From Nonlabens sp. Hel1_33_55 (GTDB lineage Bacteria; Bacteroidota; Bacteroidia; Flavobacteriales; Flavobacteriaceae), in contig NZ_LT627735.1 of the NCBI RefSeq assembly GCF_900101765.1, positions 1,054,001 through 1,118,000 on the forward strand: a stretch of DNA of 64,000 bases, in the 5' to 3' direction. Of the stretch, positions 35,901 through 43,124 are shown piece by piece. Position 1 is the stretch's first letter, and every line of letters starts with the position of its first letter. The notes beneath the pieces are model-generated. The model made no database searches. It saw only the letters and a program-made list of their open reading frames with translations, and was not told the DNA's origin. The translations under genes and the position numbers were made by a program.

Positions 35901-36608
35901 CAAACCTAGTGTGCCTCCATGAACACCATTAGTGTACAAAGGATGATGCATGGCTAGAATAACTGTCTTGTGTCTGGCCTTACGCATGGCATCTGCTAGA
36001 ACCTTAATAAATTTCTCTCTGGTTTTGATCTCGCACTCATCGTTGAATTTTGGACTATCATTCCAGTCCTCAATCCACCACTGACTATCTACTACAATGA
36101 GGTGCATGTTGTCAGAGATGTCAATTTCTTCAATAGGACACGCATTTTCTGGTTGATAGGCATCATCGTTGTCAAGCATCTTCTCAGTAAATTCCTCAAT
36201 GTTTTTTAGCCCATCAATCCCTTCATCATTCCAGTCTTCATCTCCAGGTATCACGACAACATTTAAATCTAATTCTGCGAGTTGTTCCAGCTGAGATTCC
36301 AGCTGCTCTTTATCTGCACTATCCTCATCATCTTCTTTTAGTGATTCCGCATCAACATTATCACCTAAAACCAGAACAAAATCTTCAGATCTTGAATTTG
36401 ACTTAATATGATCCACCATTTTAGCAAAGGAATCTTTATCCTGCGGGTCATTGACGCCTATATTTCCAAGCAAATAAAAACTGCGATAGTCTTCATCATT
36501 AGGCAGCACATTGATTTCTCCTGAAGTCTGAATAGCTCTTTTAGCACAAGAATTAACTAGAACTGCTAAAGCCAGTACCAAAAAGAATTTTATGGAATGT
36601 TTGATCAT
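32943..36608 (-). CDS. Phosphoesterase-like lipoprotein fused to an outer-membrane beta-barrel
   Basis: A 1221-residue multi-domain protein. It has a lipobox-like signal (VLVNSCAKR), an N-terminal calcineurin-like phosphoesterase domain (~40-340), a middle domain (~400-800) with GDWDRHEDQW near 606 and AIPRDRDQVFARFDG, and a C-terminal barrel (~900-1221) like BamA/TamA-type surface antigens, ending in GGRLAFGIYLSK. The phosphoesterase metal motifs are altered: LLGNIGVND for a GDxG/GDxH, IPGDEDW for GNHDW, SAHEESL for GHEHxL, while LGDNVD and MHHPLY persist, so catalysis is doubtful. The DWDRH segment recalls the catalytic loop of CotH/Fam20-like kinases, which is only a resemblance. A TAnnTTTG element precedes it. 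Confidence 0.8.
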   Translation of the reverse strand: MIKHSIKFFLVLALAVLVNSCAKRAIQTSGEINVLPNDEDYRSFYLLGNIGVNDPQDKDSFAKMVDHIKSNSRSEDFVLVLGDNVDAESLKEDDEDSADKEQLESQLEQLAELDLNVVVIPGDEDWNDEGIDGLKNIEEFTEKMLDNDDAYQPENACPIEEIDISDNMHLIVVDSQWWIEDWNDSPKFNDECEIKTREKFIKVLADAMRKARHKTVILAMHHPLYTNGVHGGTLGLRMLSTPKQENAYIPGLGFLYSFVRSQSGLYPQDRYNPLMNELMEEIETIGSGIERLVIVSAHEESLQFIDQDNIKQIVSGAVTATNVASLGKKGKFSAGKIGFSELRIFKDQSSQVFFHVMNDTGDLEQVYANQLFDTKQPYDISAIPVNTSKTVMASVYPKEETDVDEDHEEFYGKHYRRLYGIDVEAPTVMLDTLYGGLKVERAGGGNQTQGLRLVDSLDREFNMRALEKDALQFLKSAGYDKLDADKYFAETLPQELIRDFYTAAHPYGAFAVPRLAGAIKLSHTHPKLFYVPKQPVLGDFNSTHGDRLYMIVEKPDDSFDNAHMFGYNEDVESTDDLFEKIREDEQYTVDEELYIRARIFDMLLGDWDRHEDQWRWAEIKIDDDHSTFEAIPRDRDQVFARFDGDLLEFMNTAIGSTKQFGNYGPDIEYIKQFSQSAIRLDRAVLQRTSIVDWEKQVRYIQENITPEVVEKAFNEMPEEVKDEQWLQTQEDLLSRKRNLNDIVQRYFEHFLEFQTLKETDKDDRFTIRREDGETFISAFRIKDGESEDVLFERSFVDDVTQEIWIYGLDDDDEFIVTGDGDSKIPIVLIGGKGKDIYEVENGKGISIFDYKSEENDLSKAGKSRNTLRDDYEINHYDHRKFPEQKSTFSLKMEYNPDDGIRPQLGIEKSNVGFERNPYTVKYGLNVDYRSLTQAAVFDAYWARANVLGQWNLQLDASITTNNYTENFFGYGNDSNFDENTDFDDNRIFMQRQSIGGSIYKIGDYGSNFTVGTMYEGIEVEPNIPLFTNVENERDDYFKAFFNYEFKSIDDNRFTTRGMWLTSDFSFTDNLANGDNFIGIDPSLTFWNAIDDNRRLIFKSNIAGQLRMGDEPLFYQAARLGGSNGLRSFRQERFNGNYALNASADLRYDAAPIKTRLLPLRLIPYIGVDTGRVWVSRDTVSTFHTSYGGGLELAFPGLIKGNISYFTGEEGGRLAFGIYLSK
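34400..34413. repeat. Dispersed palindrome core inside the barrel-fusion gene, copy 11
   Basis: gctttcgcgaaagc in coding sequence, read on the minus strand as LSRK (context DLLSRKRNLND). Confidence 0.85.
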
Positions 36609-36624
36609 GAATATAGAATTGCGG

Positions 36625-36632
36625 CAAATATA
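36625..36632 (-). promoter_or_regulatory. Candidate -7 element of the barrel-fusion gene
   Basis: Minus strand TATATTTG, matching TAnnTTTG, 16 bp from the ATG; a TTG (36657-36659) stands 24 bp further up, close to standard spacing. Confidence 0.5.
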
Positions 36633-36796
36633 GAATTATCAACCACAGACCACTTCCAATTAACAAATTTGCGCAACCTATTAACGTTCCATCATCATTT
36701 AAACGAATTCCGTAAGGTCTATTGAATGACGGATAGCAAAAAAGCTACGTATCGTTCTATAATTAAGCTTAAAATGCAAAATGCTTGAGTTGAGTT

Positions 36797-36812
36797 CGCT
36801 TTCGCGAAAGCG
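36797..36812. repeat. Dispersed palindrome, copy 12
   Basis: In the 344-bp divergent region between the barrel-fusion and M16 peptidase genes. The rest of that gap is AT-rich leader sequence with no further feature I can support. Confidence 0.9.
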
Positions 36813-36952
36813 TGCTAGTCAAAAACCATTTATATAATCATTTGAATGACCGACTTGGTAAATTTTAAAATGAATAAATTGAGGACATTAAACTTTTTAA
36901 CTAAAATCTTAGTCATTAAATTCGTAAACTAATTCTTACTAAATAAAACAGA

Positions 36953-39838
36953 ATGAAACTAAACAACATTTATTATGTGTTTGCGGCGTCCTTGATTCTC
37001 GCCTGTTCTCCTAAAATGGTAGATCAGAAACAGAAGGATGCAAGTCAAAACATGACTCAAGAAGACCAGATGGAGAAAACCATGGAACAGCCTATGGCTG
37101 GCATGGATCAAAAAATCCCCATGGATCCTACTGTACGCATGGGCGTCCTAGATAACGGACTTACTTACTACGTTCAAAAGAATGCGAAACCTGAAGATAA
37201 GGTAGAGCTAAGACTTGCGGTAAATGCAGGTTCTGTTCTTGAAGATGACGACCAGCGTGGACTTGCTCACTTTATGGAGCACATGAACTTTAATGGTACA
37301 ACCAATTTCCAGAAAAACGAATTGGTAGATTACCTTCAAGGTATAGGTGTGAAATTTGGTGCAGACTTAAATGCTTACACCAGTTTTGATGAAACCGTTT
37401 ACATCTTGCCTATTCCTAGTGATGATCCTGAAAAACTGGAGCAAGGCTTTACCATTCTTGAAGATTGGGCAAGCGGCGCATTGCTGGAAACTGATGCCAT
37501 CAACGATGAGCGTGGTGTGGTTCTGGAAGAGTCCAGAAACGGTAAAGGTGCTAATGATCGTATGAACAAGGTGACTATTCCTGTTCGATTTTACGGTTCT
37601 AAATATGCAGAGCGTCTACCGATTGGTAAAGATGAAATTCTACAGAATTTCGATCCTGAGGTTTTAAAGAGATTCTACAATGATTGGTATCGTCCAGATT
37701 TGATGGCCGTTGTTGCTGTTGGAGATCTTGACCCAGCTATTTTAGAGCAAAAGATCAAAGATCATTTTGCCGGAATCCCAGCTGCAGAAAACCCAAGAGA
37801 ACGTCCGACATTTGACTTACCTAACCACGAGGAAACTAAAATTGCAGTAGCACAGGATGATGAGGCAACGTTTGCTTCCATCAATGTTAGCTACAAGGAT
37901 ACTTTTGAAACGCAGCCTACCACAACCGTTGGTGACTACCGTGAAGACCTTGTGAATGGTTTATTTTCTTTCATGATCAACAACCGTTTACAGGAATTGA
38001 CCCAGAAGCCTAATCCGCCATTTATTTTTGCAAATAGTAGTTATGGTGGTACAGTTGATAAAACTAAAAATGCCTACTCCTCTTTTGCTGGATCTGCTCC
38101 AGATGGACAGTTGGGAGCTCTAAAAGCAGTTTTAGAAGAGAACCAACGAGTGAAATTGTACGGTTTTGGAGAAGCAGAACTTGAGCGTGCAAAAGCTGCG
38201 TACAAGTCCTCTTTTGAATCCTTCTATGCGAACCGCGATAAGCAGGAAAGCGGTCGTCTTGTTGGACAATACGTGAATAACTATTTGAATGGTGGCGTTG
38301 TTCCTAGCCCAGAATGGAGGTATGAAAAAACAATGGAGTTACTACCTGGTATCGCTGTAGAAGAAGTAAATGAAAAAATCACGAAGTACATCCACGATGA
38401 TAACAGAACGATCGTATTTACAGGTCCAACGACGGAAAATAAACCTACTGAAGATGAAATTTTAAAGGTTATCAATGATGTCGCTTCCGCGGAAGTTGCT
38501 CCTTATGAAGATGCAGTAGTTCGTGAGAATCTTATAGAAGAATTACCAGCGCCTGGTAGCATTACAGAAACAACTACCAATGATAGATTAGACACTAAAA
38601 CTTTTACTCTAAGCAATGGTGCCACAGTAACGATCAAGCCAACCGATTTCAAAAATGATGAGATCCTAATGTCTGCCTACAGTTATGGTGGATCTAGTCT
38701 TTATTCTGATGAAGACTATCTAGCTACCGTATTTGCAAACGGTGGTTTGACAGAAGCTGGTATTGCTGGAATGTCACAAATCGACATGGATAAATTCATG
38801 ACTGGTAAATTGGTCAGAGTAAGTCCATCTATAGGTAGCACTACTGAAAATTTGAGTGGCTCTTCTACTCCGCAAGATTTAGAAACCATGTTCCAATTGG
38901 TCCACTTGTACTTTACATCGCTTAATAAGGATGAAGAGGCTTTTGCTAGTTTTATCTCTAAGCAAAAATCATTTGTAGGTAGAATGATGTCAAATCCGCA
39001 GACTTACTTTAGTAATGAGGTGAATGAAATGCGTTTTAAGGACAATCCAAGATATTCAGGCTTCCCAGATGAGGCGGCTTATGATGCTGCAGATTACAAT
39101 AAAGCTTATGAATTGTATAAAGAACGTTTCTCTAATGCTGGCGACTTCAACTTCTTTTTAGTAGGAAATGTTGATGAAGCTGTGATCATGGATCTATCCA
39201 AAAAGTATCTTGCTAACCTACCTTCTACTGGTGAGAAAGAAATGTATAGAACTTTTGACTGGAAAGAAACTCAGGGAACTAGAAACATTACCGTTAACAA
39301 AGGAACAGAGCAAAAGAGTCTAGTTCAAATGCGTTGGGATTATGATATTCCTACTTACAGCGCCAAAGAAGAATTGGCCGTTGATGCGTTAGGAGAAGCT
39401 CTTACTATTAGAATCATCGAAGTATTGCGTGAGCAAGAAGGTGGCATCTATGGTGGTGGCGCTCGTGGTAGCATGAGTAAAATTCCAGAGCCTGGATTCA
39501 ACTTTAGTGTTTCGTTCCCATGTGGTCCAGACAATGTTGAAAAACTGGTTGCTGCAACACAAAAGGAAATAGCTAACTTGAAAGAAAATGGCCCAAGTGA
39601 GAAAAACCTCAATAAGGTGAAAGAAGGTTATTTATTAGAACGTAAGGAAGACATGAAGTCCAACAGGTTCTGGTTGAATAACTTGGTGAACGCAAGTCGT
39701 GAGCAAAGAGATCCTAACAACATGATGAACTTTGAAGCAGAAGTTGAAAAAATGACCGCACAAGATGTTCAGGCAGTTGCCCAGAAATATTTGAATGAGG
39801 ATTATATTCTTGCGATCCTTATGCCTGAAGCTGAATAA
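36953..39838 (+). CDS. M16-family zinc metallopeptidase (lipoprotein)
   Basis: A 961-residue pitrilysin-type peptidase, exported and probably lipid-anchored (AASLILACS, Cys18). The inverted zinc motif HxxEH is HFMEH at residues 106-110 in QRGLAHFMEHMNFNGT, and the downstream Glu ligand lies in ERGVVLEESRNGKG. The protein has two M16 halves; the second (from ~550) lacks the zinc motif, as usual, and keeps the glycine-rich REQEGGIYGGGARGSMSKIPEPGFNFSV segment. M16 enzymes degrade peptides in a closed chamber. The gene is single with a strong terminator. Confidence 0.94.
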   Translation: MKLNNIYYVFAASLILACSPKMVDQKQKDASQNMTQEDQMEKTMEQPMAGMDQKIPMDPTVRMGVLDNGLTYYVQKNAKPEDKVELRLAVNAGSVLEDDDQRGLAHFMEHMNFNGTTNFQKNELVDYLQGIGVKFGADLNAYTSFDETVYILPIPSDDPEKLEQGFTILEDWASGALLETDAINDERGVVLEESRNGKGANDRMNKVTIPVRFYGSKYAERLPIGKDEILQNFDPEVLKRFYNDWYRPDLMAVVAVGDLDPAILEQKIKDHFAGIPAAENPRERPTFDLPNHEETKIAVAQDDEATFASINVSYKDTFETQPTTTVGDYREDLVNGLFSFMINNRLQELTQKPNPPFIFANSSYGGTVDKTKNAYSSFAGSAPDGQLGALKAVLEENQRVKLYGFGEAELERAKAAYKSSFESFYANRDKQESGRLVGQYVNNYLNGGVVPSPEWRYEKTMELLPGIAVEEVNEKITKYIHDDNRTIVFTGPTTENKPTEDEILKVINDVASAEVAPYEDAVVRENLIEELPAPGSITETTTNDRLDTKTFTLSNGATVTIKPTDFKNDEILMSAYSYGGSSLYSDEDYLATVFANGGLTEAGIAGMSQIDMDKFMTGKLVRVSPSIGSTTENLSGSSTPQDLETMFQLVHLYFTSLNKDEEAFASFISKQKSFVGRMMSNPQTYFSNEVNEMRFKDNPRYSGFPDEAAYDAADYNKAYELYKERFSNAGDFNFFLVGNVDEAVIMDLSKKYLANLPSTGEKEMYRTFDWKETQGTRNITVNKGTEQKSLVQMRWDYDIPTYSAKEELAVDALGEALTIRIIEVLREQEGGIYGGGARGSMSKIPEPGFNFSVSFPCGPDNVEKLVAATQKEIANLKENGPSEKNLNKVKEGYLLERKEDMKSNRFWLNNLVNASREQRDPNNMMNFEAEVEKMTAQDVQAVAQKYLNEDYILAILMPEAE

Positions 39839-39866
39839 GCACTTCGGAATAATTTTATAATACTTT

Positions 39867-39902
39867 AGAGAGCCCATCATTTATTTGATGGGCTCTTTTT
39901 TG
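39867..39902 (+). terminator. Terminator of the M16 peptidase gene
   Basis: agagcccatca pairs perfectly with tgatgggctct, followed by T's. Confidence 0.93.
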
Positions 39903-39954
39903 TTTTGAATTTGTGGTTTCTATTTAACGCATGGAGTTGATCCATTTTCTACTT

Positions 39955-40675
39955 GCTTTTGAACTTGAACTTTTTCTTGATCGTCTACTTCGGCAAGCTC
40001 AGCACAGCGGCTCGAAACGGGTTTGACAATCATTTAAACAAGAACCTTTTCTCGACTGCCGCTAGAAACAGGTTTCAGAATCAATTGTACAAGGATCTTT
40101 TCTCGGCTGTCAACTTCGGCAGGCTCAGTACAGCGGCTTGAAACAGGTTTATGGGATTTTGAATAGGAACCTTTTTTTGACTGTCAACTTCGGCGGGCTC
40201 CGTGTGGTTGGTTTGAAACAGGTTCTACAATCTTTTGAACAAGAACCTTTTCTAGACTGCCGCTCGAAACAGGTTTACGGGATTTTGAATAGGAACCTTT
40301 TCTTGACTGTCTACTTGGGCAGGCTCGGTATGGCGGCTCGAAACTGGTTATATTGGCATTTCAACGAGGTTCATTTTTGACTTTACCACGTATTAAGCTT
40401 ACTTATTTTCTAATCTTGATGAACTTGTTACCATGTAAACTTGCAAAATGAATAAGTCAAGGTTGAGATGATCTTGTTAGTTGTGAGGCTTGAAAGAATT
40501 ATGCTTTCGCGAAAGCGATATCGTTAAAATCATTCTAGCACTAACCTTTTCTCGACACTTCGACAAGCTCAGTGCAGCGCTGCCGCTCGAAACAGGCTTA
40601 TATGCATTTCAACTGTAAACCTTTTCCCGACTGCCTAATTCGACAAGCTCAGTACAGCGGCTCGGTACAGGTTTT
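39955..40675. repeat. Degenerate repeat array between M16 peptidase and dnaK
   Basis: About eight imperfect copies of a unit built from a cttttctcgactg stretch, a cttcggcaggctcagtacag stretch and a gcggctcgaaacagg stretch (the last near 40011, 40062, 40137, 40210, 40263, 40337, 40586 and 40660). Spacing is irregular, roughly 50-75 bp with one larger jump around copy 13 of the palindrome. The cttcgacaagctcagtgcag version at 40554 is a sequence often seen in intergenic repeats of Flavobacteria. Short open frames here are by-products of the repeats. No gene is supported in 39839-40849. Confidence 0.75.
40503..40516. repeat. Dispersed palindrome core, copy 13
   Basis: gctttcgcgaaagc inside the long gene-free region, splitting the degenerate repeat array into a left and a right part. 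Confidence 0.85.
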
Positions 40676-40770
40676 ATATTTTTTTTGAAAAACACGCCTG
40701 CGTTTTATGACAGGAATATCGAAATCAGATAGAGTTTTCTGACAATAATAGTCCAATTCTGACAGCTTGT

Positions 40771-40800
40771 CATTTGATTTCTGGTGGCACAAACATTGAC
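40771..40800 (+). promoter_or_regulatory. Putative dnaK promoter with sigma-54-like spacing
   Basis: TGGCAC at 40785-40790, five bases, then TTGAC at 40796-40800 keeps the GG-to-G spacing of sigma-54 promoters (TGGCAC-N5-TTGC), with A in place of the C. Just upstream lies TGACA-gct-TGTCA (40760-40772) and two further TGACA copies (near 40709 and 40740), which could be an activator site. The start codon is 50 bp downstream of this element. Confidence 0.35.
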
Positions 40801-40849
40801 TTTAAGTGAGTGTTCAAGAATTAAAAATTACAAACTAAAACATATAATA

Positions 40850-42754
40850 ATGAGTAAGATAATTGGAATTGACTTAGGTACAACAAACAGCTGTGTGTCC
40901 GTAATGGAAGGTAGCGAGCCGGTTGTAATACCTAATGCAGAAGGGAAACGCACTACTCCATCTGTCATCGCCTTTGTGGAAGGTGGCGAGATCAAGGTAG
41001 GTGACCCTGCAAAAAGACAAGCGGTGACGAACCCGACAAAAACCGTGGCGTCTATCAAGAGATTTATGGGTAATAAATTCAGCGAAGTATCTAACGAGGC
41101 TGATCGTGTTCCTTATAGTGTAGTAAAAGGTGACAACAACACACCACGTGTAGATATCGATGGTCGTTTGTACACACCACAGGAATTAAGTGCCATGATT
41201 CTTCAGAAAATGAAGAAAACAGCTGAAGATTACTTAGGACAAGAAGTAACTGGAGCGGTAATTACGGTACCTGCCTACTTTAACGATTCACAACGTCAAG
41301 CGACTAAGGAAGCTGGTGAGATCGCAGGTTTGAAGGTAGAACGTATCATCAATGAGCCTACGGCAGCAGCGCTGGCTTATGGTATGGATAAAAAAGATAC
41401 TGACCAGAAGATCGTAGTATTTGACTTTGGTGGTGGAACGCATGACGTTTCTATCCTTGAGTTGGGTGACGGTGTATTTGAGGTTTTGGCTACTGACGGT
41501 GATACACACTTAGGTGGTGATGACGTGGATGAAAAGATCATCGACTGGTTGGCTGATGAGTTTCAGTCTGCTGAAGATATCGACCTTCGTAAAGACCCAA
41601 TGGCTTTGCAACGTTTGAAGGAAGCAGCTGAAAAAGCAAAAATTGAGCTTTCATCCAGTGCACAAACCGAGATCAACTTACCTTATGTAACGGCAACCGC
41701 TAGCGGACCTAAGCACTTGGTAAAAACATTGACCAAATCTAAATTTGATCAATTGATTTCTGACCTAGTAAAAAGAACGATCGAGCCATGTGAGAAAGCA
41801 TTGAAAGCTGCTGGATTGTCTAAGAGCGATATTGATGAGATCATCCTTGTTGGTGGATCTACTCGTATCCCAGCGGTACAAGAAGCAGTAGAAGCATTCT
41901 TCGGTAAGAAGCCTTCTAAAGGTGTAAATCCTGATGAAGTTGTTGCAGTAGGTGCAGCGATTCAGGGTGGTGTATTGACTGGAGATGTGAAAGATGTATT
42001 GTTACTGGATGTGACTCCGCTTTCTTTAGGTATCGAGACTATGGGTAACGTGATGACAAAATTGATTGAGTCTAACACAACGATCCCAACTAAAAAGTCA
42101 CAGGTATTCTCTACCGCAGCTGATAACCAGCCTAGTGTTGAGATTCACGTACTTCAAGGAGAACGCGCCATGGCACCAGATAACAAGACGATTGGTAGAT
42201 TCCACTTGTCTGATATCCCACCAGCACGTCGTGGAACGCCACAGATCGAGGTAACTTTTGATATAGATGCTAACGGTATCATCAAAGTAAGTGCTGAAGA
42301 TAAAGCGACTGGTAAGAAGCAAGACATTCGTATCGAGGCATCTTCTGGACTAAGCGAGGAAGAAATCGAAAGAATGAAGCAAGATGCAGCTGCTAATGCA
42401 GATGCAGATAAGAAAGCTAAAGAAACGGCTGATAAACTGAACAGTGCAGATCAAATGATCTTCCAGACAGAGCAGCAGTTAGAAGAATTTGGCGATAAGC
42501 TTCCGGAAGATAAAAAAGCTCCTATTACAGAAGCGCTGACAGAATTGAAAGCAGCTTATGAAACTAAGGAGATTGAGAAAATCGATCCAGCACTAGAAAA
42601 ACTGAACACCGTATGGACAGCTGCTAGTGAAGAGATGTACAAAGCACAAGCAGATGCTCAAGGTGGACAACCTGGACCAGATGCAGGCGCTGGAGCTTCT
42701 AACGACGCTGATACTAGTGATGTAGAAGATGTAGATTTTGAAGAAGTAAAGTAA
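40850..42754 (+). CDS. dnaK: Chaperone protein DnaK (Hsp70)
   Basis: A 634-residue Hsp70. I chose the ATG at 40850 because [16 protein letters not shown] is the canonical start; the 22 extra codons possible upstream have no counterpart. The ATPase domain carries [10 protein letters not shown], the [15 protein letters not shown] phosphate loop and [13 protein letters not shown]. The linker [15 protein letters not shown] leads to the substrate-binding domain, then the helical lid and an acidic Gly/Asp-rich tail ([14 protein letters not shown]). It works with J proteins (one at 3700-4149), GrpE (not in window) and ClpB. No dnaJ or grpE adjoins. A terminator follows. Confidence 0.99.
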   Translation: MSKIIGIDLGTTNSCVSVMEGSEPVVIPNAEGKRTTPSVIAFVEGGEIKVGDPAKRQAVTNPTKTVASIKRFMGNKFSEVSNEADRVPYSVVKGDNNTPRVDIDGRLYTPQELSAMILQKMKKTAEDYLGQEVTGAVITVPAYFNDSQRQATKEAGEIAGLKVERIINEPTAAALAYGMDKKDTDQKIVVFDFGGGTHDVSILELGDGVFEVLATDGDTHLGGDDVDEKIIDWLADEFQSAEDIDLRKDPMALQRLKEAAEKAKIELSSSAQTEINLPYVTATASGPKHLVKTLTKSKFDQLISDLVKRTIEPCEKALKAAGLSKSDIDEIILVGGSTRIPAVQEAVEAFFGKKPSKGVNPDEVVAVGAAIQGGVLTGDVKDVLLLDVTPLSLGIETMGNVMTKLIESNTTIPTKKSQVFSTAADNQPSVEIHVLQGERAMAPDNKTIGRFHLSDIPPARRGTPQIEVTFDIDANGIIKVSAEDKATGKKQDIRIEASSGLSEEEIERMKQDAAANADADKKAKETADKLNSADQMIFQTEQQLEEFGDKLPEDKKAPITEALTELKAAYETKEIEKIDPALEKLNTVWTAASEEMYKAQADAQGGQPGPDAGAGASNDADTSDVEDVDFEEVK

Positions 42755-42842
42755 GCAGGACGTTAGTTCTGCACTAGCAAAACTTTACGTATCGCTTATC
42801 CCAAACAAGCAATAGCGTAGATTTGGGATCTCTATAAAGTAG

Positions 42843-42875
42843 AAAAGACTCTGATTGATTTCAGGGTCTTTTTTG
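42843..42875 (+). terminator. Terminator of dnaK
   Basis: aaaagactctga pairs with tcagggtctttt (one G-T pair), followed by T's. Confidence 0.88.
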
Positions 42876-42888
42876 TTTGTAGGGTTTT

Positions 42889-42903
42889 CGCTTTCGCGAA
42901 AGC
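42889..42903. repeat. Dispersed palindrome, copy 14
   Basis: Directly after the dnaK terminator. Between here and 43100 the sequence changes character (accessory island begins) and holds no gene I can support. Confidence 0.88.
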
Positions 42904-43019
42904 TTAAAAAGCGACCAGCATAACGGCAAATTCATTTCATTGAAGAAAACAGAAAGATAGAGTCGTTTGCAAATGCTTAATGACTAAACATGCTGATAAC
43001 CTCCCAAAAAGAGGTATTG

Positions 43020-43111
43020 TACTATGAACGAACGACTATTGGCTAAGCTTAGAAAACACAAAGGTTGTAAGCGATAATTATGTAACTTGTTTCTATATAT
43101 TAGTTACCTGC
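43020..43111. other. Left attC-like boundary of the cassette island
   Basis: The core GTTACCTGC at 43103-43111 is the exact complement of GCAGGTAAC at 46092-46100 beyond the next gene. The preceding ttctatatattagttac resembles the right arms of the two better sites (TTCATATAC followed by ACGTT). An ACACAAAGGTT stretch (near 43053) is shared with the site at 46914-47116. Its left arm is not clear, so this site is probably degenerate. Confidence 0.45.
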
Positions 43112-43124
43112 AAGCACAAAACAA

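Noticed and set aside
39953..40380. Two short plus-strand open frames with repetitive peptides (AARNRF..., LFLTVNFG...)
   Set aside because: They are translations of the degenerate DNA repeat array, lack any family likeness, and have no plausible start context.
40784..40849. Extended N terminus for DnaK
   Set aside because: It would run through the promoter-like element, and canonical DnaK starts at [14 protein letters not shown].
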